Below, piece by piece: positions 58,456 to 64,000 of a DNA stretch of 64,000 nucleotides. The position numbers and the translations under genes were made by a program. The DNA is from Streptomyces plumbidurans (GTDB lineage Bacteria; Actinomycetota; Actinomycetes; Streptomycetales; Streptomycetaceae): positions 1 through 64,000 of the forward strand of contig NZ_JAFJSY010000011.1 in NCBI RefSeq assembly GCF_019857225.1. Reading direction: 5' to 3'. Positions within the stretch are counted from its first letter, which is position 1; every line of letters starts with the position of its first letter. The notes under the pieces were generated by a model. That model had not been told where the DNA came from. It saw nothing but the letters and a program-made list of their open reading frames with translations, and made no database searches.

Positions 58456-58956
58456 GTGACCCAGACCAGCGAGAACGTCACCTGGCTCACCCAGGAGGCG
58501 TACAACCAGCTCAAGGCCGAGCTGGAGTACCTGTCTGGTCCTGCGCGCACGGAGATCGCCAGCAAGATCGCCGCCGCGCGCGAGGAGGGGGACCTGCGCG
58601 AGAACGGCGGGTACCACGCGGCCAAGGAGGAGCAGGGCAAGCAGGAGCTCCGTGTGCGCCAGCTGACCCAGCTCCTGGAGAACGCCAAGGTCGGCGAGGC
58701 CCCCGCGTCCGCGGACGGCGCCGTGGCGCCCGGCATGGTCGTCACCATCGCCTTCGACGGCGACGAGGACGACACCCTGACCTTCCTGCTCGCCTCGCGT
58801 GAATACGCGAGCACGGACATCGAGACCTACTCGCCGCAGTCCCCGCTGGGCTCCGGCGTGACCGGCCACAAGGTCGGCGAGGACGCGGAGTACGAGCTGC
58901 CGAACGGCAAGAAGGCCTCCGTGAAGATTCTCAAGGCCGAGCCCTACAACGGCTGA
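58456..58956 (+). CDS. greA: Transcription elongation factor GreA
   Basis: A 166-residue secondary-channel factor that rescues backtracked RNA polymerase. The N-terminal coiled coil (residues ~8-78) has WLTQEAYNQLKAELEYLSGPARTEIASKIAAAREEGDLRENGGYHAAKEEQG, including the acidic tip Asp-Leu-Arg-Glu. The C-terminal FKBP-like domain has ETYSPQSPLGSGVTGHKVGED and ELPNGKKASVKIL. A GTG start with GAGGAG at good spacing. It stands between DUF4307 and a DrrAB exporter, the usual place in Streptomyces. Confidence 0.96.
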   Translation: MTQTSENVTWLTQEAYNQLKAELEYLSGPARTEIASKIAAAREEGDLRENGGYHAAKEEQGKQELRVRQLTQLLENAKVGEAPASADGAVAPGMVVTIAFDGDEDDTLTFLLASREYASTDIETYSPQSPLGSGVTGHKVGEDAEYELPNGKKASVKILKAEPYNG

Positions 58957-58997
58957 CCCTGCCGCCCGGCCGGACTCCCGGCCCGCGCGCCCTCGAC

Positions 58998-59029
58998 CCG
59001 CCCCCGGCGTCCGCTGACGTCGGGGGCGG
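58998..59029. terminator. greA terminator hairpin (bidirectional)
   Basis: CCGCCCCCGGCGTC (58998-59011) pairs with GACGTCGGGGGCGG (59016-59029), 14 bp with one G-T and a CGCT loop. It lies between convergent greA and the ABC permease gene. Confidence 0.85.
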
Positions 59030-59049
59030 CGTCGTCACGGGTCATCGGG

Positions 59050-59907
59050 TCATGCCGTCGCCGAGCGGTACTTGCGCACCGCCAGCGTCCTGAAGACGAC
59101 GATGATCAGGGCCGAGTAGATCAGCGAGGCCCACACCGGGTGCTGCATCGGCCAGGCCTCCGACTGCGACTGGCCGGGGTTGGCGAAGAGCACCCGGGCG
59201 GCCTGCACGGTGGCGCTGAAGGGGTTCCACTCGGCTATGTGACGCAGCCACGGGGTCATGTGGCTGGTGTCCACGAAGGCGTTCGAGATGAACGTCACCG
59301 GGAAGAGCCAGATCAGTCCGCTGGAGGTGGCCGCCTCGGGCGTACGGACCGACATGCCGATCAGGGCGCCGATCCAGGTGAACGCGTAGCCGAGCAGGAG
59401 CAGCAGACCGAACGACGCCACGACCTTCGCGGCATTGGTGTCGCCGTTCGACCCGACGCGCCAGCCGACCAGCACGGCGACCACGGCGAGGACGACCAGG
59501 GTCAGGGCCGTCTGCACCAGGTCGGCGAGCGTGCGCCCGGTGAGCACCGCGCCGCGTGCCATGGGCAGCGAGCGGAACCGGTCGATGAGGCCCTTGTGCA
59601 TGTCGTCCGCGATACCCGCGCCGGAGCTGGCGGTGGCGAAGGTGACGGTCTGCGCGAAGATGCCCGCCATCAGGAAGTTCTTGTAGTCGGTGGCGCTGGT
59701 GCTGCCGCCGATCTGCATGGAACCGCCGAAGACGTAGGTGAAGAGCACCACGAACATGATCGGCTGGATCAGGCCGTAGATGATCATTTCCGGGATGCGG
59801 GACATCCGGATGAGGTTGCGCTTCGCGACGACCATCGAGTCGCGGAAGGACTGGCCGAGGGGGTTTCCGCTCGGTGCGACGCGGACGGCGTCCGTGACGG
59901 CGCTCAC
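59050..59907 (-). CDS. ABC-2 type permease (DrrB family)
   Basis: A 285-residue membrane permease with six helices. The family blocks are RNLIRMSRIPEMIIYGLIQPIMFVVLFTYVFGG, MAGIFAQTVTFATASSGAGIADDMHKGLIDRFRSLPMARGAVL, and the LIWLFPVTFISNAFV segment. DrrB-type permeases work with DrrA ATPases to export antibiotics or lipids. The GTG start overlaps the ATPase stop (GTGA). Confidence 0.93.
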   Translation of the reverse strand: MSAVTDAVRVAPSGNPLGQSFRDSMVVAKRNLIRMSRIPEMIIYGLIQPIMFVVLFTYVFGGSMQIGGSTSATDYKNFLMAGIFAQTVTFATASSGAGIADDMHKGLIDRFRSLPMARGAVLTGRTLADLVQTALTLVVLAVVAVLVGWRVGSNGDTNAAKVVASFGLLLLLGYAFTWIGALIGMSVRTPEAATSSGLIWLFPVTFISNAFVDTSHMTPWLRHIAEWNPFSATVQAARVLFANPGQSQSEAWPMQHPVWASLIYSALIIVVFRTLAVRKYRSATA

Positions 59908-60920
59908 TTGGCTGCCTCCTTCTTGTGCCGGCGGTCCTTGGCGGCCGCCTTCTCGGATGCGCCGTTCTCCTCTTCCTTGACCTCGGCCACATGGCCGGTC
60001 AGGGACAGGAAGACGTCGTCGAGGGTCGGGCGGCGCAGCCCGATGTCGTCTATCTCGATGCCGCGGACGTCCAGCTCGCGGATGACCTCGGCCAGCAGCT
60101 TGGCGCCGCCGGTGACGGGCACGGTGAGCTTGCGGGTGTGCTCCTCGACGGTGAGCTCCCCCTTGCCGAAGCCGGCCAGGACCTCGCCGGCGGTGGTGAT
60201 GTGCTCGCGCTCGTGCACCACGACCTCGACGCGCTCGCCGCCGGTGCGGGCCTTGAGCTCGTCGGAGGTGCCGCGGGCGATGACATGGCCGTGGTCGACG
60301 ACCACGATGTCGTGCGCGAGGTGGTCGGCCTCCTCCAGATACTGCGTGGTCAGCAGCAGGGTCGTACCACCGGAGACGAGCCGCTTGATGACGTCCCACA
60401 GCAGCTGGCGGTTGCGCGGGTCGAGGCCGGTGGTCGGCTCGTCCATGAACATCACGGGCGGCGAGACGACCAGGGCGGCCGCCAGGTCGAGCCGGCGGCG
60501 CATGCCTCCGGAGTAGGTCTTCGCGGTACGGTCGGCGGCGTCCGCGAGGTCGAACTGCTCCAGCAGCTCCACGGCCCTGGCCTTCGCGGCCTTCGCCCTC
60601 ATCTGGTAGAGCTGGCCGACCATCTGGAGGTTCTCGCGGCCGGTCAGGTATTCGTCGACCGCCGCGAACTGGCCGGACAGGCCGATGGAACGCCGCACCT
60701 CGTTGGGTTGCTTGAGGACGTCGAGGCCGGCCACGACCGCCTTGCCGCTGTCGGGCCGCAGCAGCGTGGTCAGACAGCGGACCGCGGTCGTCTTGCCCGC
60801 GCCGTTCGGCCCGAGCAGGCCCAGCACGGTGCCCTCGGGGACATCGAGGTCGACGCCGTCCAGAGCCCTTACGTCTCCGAAGGTCTTGACCAGGCCTTCG
60901 GCATAGATGGCGCCTGGCAT
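59904..60920 (-). CDS. ABC transporter ATP-binding protein (DrrA family)
   Basis: A 338-residue ATPase of the daunorubicin-resistance type. It has Walker A GPNGAGKTT, Q-loop in IGLSGQFAAVDEYLTG, the family-specific YSGGMRRRLDLAAAL signature, Walker B VMFMDEPTTGLDPRNR and the H-switch region LLLTTQYLEEADHL. The C-terminal ~100 residues form the DrrA regulatory domain, ending in a Lys/Glu-rich tail. ATG 60920 with GGAG six bases before it. It is the first gene of a two-gene exporter operon. The only upstream control signal seen is the dyad at 61021-61036. Confidence 0.95.
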   Translation of the reverse strand: MPGAIYAEGLVKTFGDVRALDGVDLDVPEGTVLGLLGPNGAGKTTAVRCLTTLLRPDSGKAVVAGLDVLKQPNEVRRSIGLSGQFAAVDEYLTGRENLQMVGQLYQMRAKAAKARAVELLEQFDLADAADRTAKTYSGGMRRRLDLAAALVVSPPVMFMDEPTTGLDPRNRQLLWDVIKRLVSGGTTLLLTTQYLEEADHLAHDIVVVDHGHVIARGTSDELKARTGGERVEVVVHEREHITTAGEVLAGFGKGELTVEEHTRKLTVPVTGGAKLLAEVIRELDVRGIEIDDIGLRRPTLDDVFLSLTGHVAEVKEEENGASEKAAAKDRRHKKEAAK

Positions 60921-61020
60921 GTGAGTCTCCACGTCGTCGGGGATTCTTCGAAAAGCCTAGATTTGTACGTTTCGCTCCGCCTGACGGGTGGCGTGACAGG
61001 CGACCGCGAGACACACCATA

Positions 61021-61036
61021 ACGCGATGTATCGCGT
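61021..61036. promoter_or_regulatory. Palindrome upstream of the DrrAB-type operon
   Basis: ACGCGAT-GT-ATCGCGT, perfect 7-bp arms, about 100 bases before the ATPase start. A second smaller dyad ACTCG-GT-CGAGT lies at 61051-61062. The first has the size and the TATCGCG-like core often bound by PadR/TetR-type regulators. No regulator gene adjoins it on this side. Confidence 0.65.
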
Positions 61037-61116
61037 CTCACAACGGATTTACTCGGTCGAGTGACAAAGAGCCCCTGAACTGGGCGTTCCGCTTATTTTT
61101 CCGGGCGCCCAGCGCC

Positions 61117-62346
61117 TCAGTCGACGACCGTGTGGCCTGCCTCGCGCAGGGCACGGCCGACCTCGGCACAGTGCTCCGGCCCCTTCGTCTCCAGGTGCAG
61201 CTCGACCTCTGCCTCCGTGAGCCCGAGCCGTGGATCGGTCCGTACGTGACTCACATCGAGGACGTTAGCGTCCAGCACTGACAACACCCCGAGAAGTGTG
61301 GCCAGGGCCCCCGGCCGGTCCGTCAGCCGCAGCCGTACGGCCAGGTAGCGGCCCTGCGCCGCCATGCCGTGGCGCAGCACGCGCTGCATCAGCAGCGGGT
61401 CGACGTTGCCGCCGGACAGCACCGCAACCACCGGGCCCTCGAAGGCCCCCGGCTCGCTCTGCAGCGCCGCCACCGGGCTCGCGCCGGCCGGTTCGACCAC
61501 GAGCTTGGCCCGCTCCAGGCACAGCAGCAGCGCGGCGGACAGCTCGTCCTCGGAGACCGTGCGCACCTCGTCCAGCAGTTCGCGGATGATGCCGAACGGC
61601 ACGTCGCCGGGACGGCCGACCTTGATGCCGTCGGCCATGGTCGCCGGGTTCTCGATCGACACCGGGCGCCCGGCCGCGATCGAGGGCGGATACGCCGCGG
61701 AGCCCTCCGCCTGCACGCCCACGATCCGCACGTCCGGCCGGAGCGCCTTCACCGCGACCGCGATACCGGCCGCGAGGCCTCCCCCGCCCACGCCGACGAC
61801 GATCGTGCGCACCTCCGGGCACTGCTCCAGGATCTCCAGCCCGACCGTGCCCTGGCCCGCGATGACGTCGGGATGGTCGAAGGGGTGGATGAACACCGCA
61901 CCGGTCTCGGCCGCGTACTCCTGGGCCGCGGCCAGCGTCTCGTCGACCACCTGCCCGTGCAGCCGCACGTCGGCGCCGTACTCGCGGGTGGCGCTGATCT
62001 TCGGCAGCGGTGCGCCCATCGGCATGAACACCGTCGCCCGCACACCGAGCAGCGAGGACGCGAGGGCGACACCCTGCGCGTGGTTGCCCGCGCTCGCCGC
62101 CACGACACCGGCGGCCCGCTCCTCGGGCAGCAGCCCGGCGATCCGCACATAGGCGCCGCGCAGCTTGAACGATCCCGTCCGCTGCAGGTTCTCGCACTTG
62201 AAGTGCACCGGCGCGCCCACCAGCCGGGACAGATGCCTGCTGCCCTCCATCGAGGTCACCCGCGCCACGCCCGAGAGCATCTTCTGGGCGCCCCGCACGT
62301 CGTCGAGGGTCACGGGCGGCAACGAGTCAGCCGTGCTGTAGCTCAT
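61117..62346 (-). CDS. ilvA: Threonine ammonia-lyase (threonine dehydratase), IlvA
   Basis: A 409-residue PLP enzyme that deaminates threonine to 2-oxobutyrate for isoleucine synthesis. The PLP lysine is Lys61 in RTGSFKLRGAY. The phosphate loop is VGVGGGGLAAGI, and SAGNHAQGVALAS is the substrate loop. The C-terminal ~85 residues are an ACT-type domain (RLRLTDRPGALATLLGVLSVLDANVLDVSHVRTD), the regulatory part seen in the shorter catabolic/biosynthetic forms. ATG 62346 was chosen; a GTG at 62367 is in frame. No ribosome-binding site is clear, so leaderless initiation is possible. Confidence 0.94.
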   Translation of the reverse strand: MSYSTADSLPPVTLDDVRGAQKMLSGVARVTSMEGSRHLSRLVGAPVHFKCENLQRTGSFKLRGAYVRIAGLLPEERAAGVVAASAGNHAQGVALASSLLGVRATVFMPMGAPLPKISATREYGADVRLHGQVVDETLAAAQEYAAETGAVFIHPFDHPDVIAGQGTVGLEILEQCPEVRTIVVGVGGGGLAAGIAVAVKALRPDVRIVGVQAEGSAAYPPSIAAGRPVSIENPATMADGIKVGRPGDVPFGIIRELLDEVRTVSEDELSAALLLCLERAKLVVEPAGASPVAALQSEPGAFEGPVVAVLSGGNVDPLLMQRVLRHGMAAQGRYLAVRLRLTDRPGALATLLGVLSVLDANVLDVSHVRTDPRLGLTEAEVELHLETKGPEHCAEVGRALREAGHTVVD

Positions 62347-62491
62347 GACACAAGCATCGCAGTTCACAGCCGCACGGCATCACTGTGACCAACCTCCGAG
62401 ACTGGTTTGCGCAGCGCCGGTACGACCCGCCCCCCGGCCGCGTACTCTGTCCCCCATTCCAGCAGCCCCTTCATGAAGTGAGCCTCCGGCC

Positions 62492-63016
62492 ATGCCCACA
62501 ACACCTGAAATGTCGATGGACATGACGACCGTCGGTGACACCGGTCTTCTCGACACGCTGCAGCACGAGGTGGCGGTCTTCGCCCGCCGTGCCGAACAGA
62601 CCCGGCTCGGAGGGGTCGGGCAGGTGCGCAACTCCATGGACCGCGCCGCATACCTGCTGCTCAACCGCCTCGACACGGAGGGCCCGATGGGCGTGAAGGC
62701 CCTCGCGGCGAGCATGGGCATCGACTCCTCCACGGTCACCCGGCAGGTGGCACCGCTCGTCGACACCGGTCTCGTCAAGCGCACCTCGCACCCCGAGGAC
62801 GGACGCGCGGTGGTCCTTCAGCTGTCCCCGCGCGGGCTCGCACGGCTGGAGGAGGTGCGCTCGTCCCGGCGCCAGCTCATGGCCGAGCTGACGCAGAACT
62901 GGGAGCCCGAGGAGCGTGAGGTGTTCTGCTCGCTCCTCACACGCTTCAACGGCGCGCTCTCCTCCCGGATGTCGGCGCCGGGCGTGCCCGGCGCGGACGA
63001 GCCGAACGCCTCCTAG
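62492..63016 (+). CDS. MarR-family transcriptional regulator
   Basis: A 174-residue regulator. The MarR winged helix is residues ~55-125 (GPMGVKALAASMGIDSSTVTRQVAPLVDTGLVKRTSHPEDGRAVVLQLSPRGLARLEE), with the DxRxxxLxLT-type wing motif as DGRAVVLQLS. Helices at both ends form the dimer interface. It is divergent from ilvA, but a MarR operator was not identified in the 145 bases between them. The start may be ATG 62492 or the in-frame ATGs at 62513 or 62519; GAGCC/CCGGCC upstream gives little help. Confidence 0.88.
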   Translation: MPTTPEMSMDMTTVGDTGLLDTLQHEVAVFARRAEQTRLGGVGQVRNSMDRAAYLLLNRLDTEGPMGVKALAASMGIDSSTVTRQVAPLVDTGLVKRTSHPEDGRAVVLQLSPRGLARLEEVRSSRRQLMAELTQNWEPEEREVFCSLLTRFNGALSSRMSAPGVPGADEPNAS

Positions 63017-63190
63017 CGGGCCGTCCGCGCGCGTACCTCGCCGACTCGTACGCGCGCGTGCCGCCCGGCTCTTGACCGACGGGGTGCCGCTGGCCTCATA
63101 TGAGATCGGGTCCCTGTCGTACACGGTTCGTCATCCCGTGCACGGCCGGGTGCCCGTATCGGCTGGGTCGCCGGCAGGGCGGGAGGCGCG

Positions 63191-63694
63191 GTGCGACAAC
63201 GGCAGGAGTCCCAAGCCGCCCGTCGGGCCCGGGAGTTCGAGGCGTTCGTCGCGGGCGCGGCAGGGCGGCTGCTGCACGCCGCCACGCTGCTCACCGCGGA
63301 GGCCCCGGACCACAACCCGCGCGCGCGGCGCCTGCTGACGCTCGCCCTCACGCACACGTACGCCTCCTGGGACCGGCTGCGCGGCGAGGACCCCTACGAC
63401 CGCACCCGCCAGTACCTGGCCACCCGCTTCTCACGCGCGGCATGGCATCAGTACGGCGGCTTCGGCCGGTCCCGTGCGCACCCCGACAGCCCGCTGGCCC
63501 GGCTCGGGCCGCAGGAGCGCCTGATCCTGGTCCTCAGGCTCTACGAGGGTGTCGCCGAGGAGCAGACGGCCGCGCTGCTCGGTCTGCCGATCGAACGCGT
63601 CCGCACGATCTGCGACCGGGCCACGGCGACGCTGCTGCATCCGCCGCGCGGCCCCGCACCGGCGGTCGCGAAGGCGAAGGTGGCGCCGTCATGA
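63191..63694 (+). CDS. Sigma-factor-like (SigE-related) protein, degenerate
   Basis: A 167-residue protein. Region-2-like helices (about residues 15-60) are weak, but region 4 is clear at about 100-150 (ARLGPQERLILVLRLYEGVAEEQTAALLGLPIERVRTICDRATATLL). This is the region-4-plus-linker part of ECF sigma factors, and the region-2 core (normally DLVQET-like) is missing. So it may be a divergent or inactive sigma factor, or a regulator using only the helix-turn-helix. A GTG with GGGAGG before it. The small membrane protein follows 25 bases later. Confidence 0.72.
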   Translation: MRQRQESQAARRAREFEAFVAGAAGRLLHAATLLTAEAPDHNPRARRLLTLALTHTYASWDRLRGEDPYDRTRQYLATRFSRAAWHQYGGFGRSRAHPDSPLARLGPQERLILVLRLYEGVAEEQTAALLGLPIERVRTICDRATATLLHPPRGPAPAVAKAKVAPS

Positions 63695-63719
63695 GGCGGG
63701 CGCGGACGGGGAGGCGGGC

Positions 63720-63968
63720 ATGAACCGGGCCGAGCGTGAGGCGGCCGCGCGGCGGATCATGGAGCGGGTGCCGCCGCAGGTGCCGCCGGATCTGTACGGG
63801 GACGTGCTGCGCCGCGGCGCCCGCAGGCTGCGCCGCAGGACGCTCGTCCGCCGGCTGATGTGGCTGGTGCTGTGCGCCGCGTGCGTGGCGTTCTTCGTCT
63901 GGGCCATGATGGCCCGCCCGTGGGTGGAGCCGCCCTCGCAGACGACTCCCCCGTACACGGGCTGGTGA
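63720..63968 (+). CDS. Small membrane protein downstream of the sigma-like gene
   Basis: An 82-residue protein. The first ~45 residues are basic (MNRAEREAAARRIMERVPPQVPPDLYGDVLRRGARRLRRR), then one helix (LMWLVLCAACVAFFVWAMMA) and a short Pro/Thr-rich outer tail. Probable start ATG 63720, after GGAGGCGGGC. It is likely co-expressed with the sigma-like protein and may hold it at the membrane in the way of an anti-sigma factor (inference). Confidence 0.65.
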   Translation: MNRAEREAAARRIMERVPPQVPPDLYGDVLRRGARRLRRRTLVRRLMWLVLCAACVAFFVWAMMARPWVEPPSQTTPPYTGW

Positions 63969-63980
63969 GTGCGGCGCCGG

Positions 63981-64000
63981 CTAGCCGAGCGCCTGCTGCA
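63981..64000 (-). CDS. Possible 3' end of a further gene at the right edge
   Basis: A TAG stop at 63981-63983 on the minus strand is preceded by codons for Gln-Gln-Ala-Leu-Gly. From memory, the neighbouring Streptomyces gene here is a cystathionine gamma-synthase whose C-terminus ends in a similar QALG. Only six codons are visible, so this is tentative. Confidence 0.25.

Noticed and set aside
1..64000. CRISPR array or known phage-defence island
   Set aside because: No regularly spaced identical repeats with unique spacers, and no Cas, restriction-modification or toxin-antitoxin genes were recognised.

Overview
The window is high-GC actinobacterial DNA, almost certainly from a Streptomyces chromosome. 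The signs are extreme GC at third codon positions, the cslA-glxA-cslZ hyphal-tip glycan locus, a mycothiol S-conjugate amidase (mca), SigE-type ECF sigma genes, many GTG starts with GTGA/ATGA stop-start overlaps, and a dispersed Streptomyces intergenic repeat (14700-14786). I see no phage, plasmid, transposase or CRISPR sequence. It reads as core chromosome with several regulator-plus-transporter cassettes.

Layout. 1-3.5 kb: the 5' end of a membrane-protein gene, an NlpC/P60 cell-wall hydrolase with two C-terminal repeat domains, tRNA-Lys(CTT), about 430 bp of degenerate C-rich tandem repeats, and a FadR-type GntR regulator. 3.8-8.9 kb: cslA, glxA and, convergent, cslZ. 9.3-14.7 kb: two secreted or anchored proteins, a HAD phosphatase, and a divergent ROK-regulator/Gfo-Idh-MocA/UPF0303 cassette with a clear operator. 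14.8-21.6 kb: FAH-family hydrolase, a second YidC-type insertase with a small membrane protein, an HxlR/MFS pair, an ECF sigma factor with a membrane partner that has a duplicated outer domain, and an acidic protein.

21.7-28.6 kb: a D-amino-acid/keto-acid catabolic island (GntP permease, RidA, IclR, PfkB kinase on the minus strand; a D-serine-dehydratase-like enzyme and an N-acyl-D-amino-acid deacylase on the plus strand) controlled from one divergent promoter that carries overlapping palindromes. 28.6-36.4 kb: secreted serine protease, aminotransferase, small conserved protein, pyruvyl-transferase-family protein, PEP carboxykinase, hemolysin-III-type membrane protein. 36.5-46 kb: drug-efflux MFS with TetR, a Mut7-C protein, a DUF255 protein, TetR/quinone reductase, and a FAD monooxygenase/MFS pair.

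46-53.3 kb: MacB/FtsX-like ABC exporter and a LuxR-type two-component system. Both operons are preceded by the same ~55-bp box, so the kinase pair probably controls both itself and the exporter. A TetR/NmrA-reductase divergent pair follows. 53.4-64 kb: a 1066-residue membrane-anchored STAND NTPase with TPR repeats, then the housekeeping block mca, DUF4307, greA, a DrrAB-type exporter, ilvA, MarR, a sigma-like protein and a small membrane protein.

Calls rest on reading motifs, ribosome-binding sites and dyads by eye; no database search was possible. Locus names from S. coelicolor are from memory.
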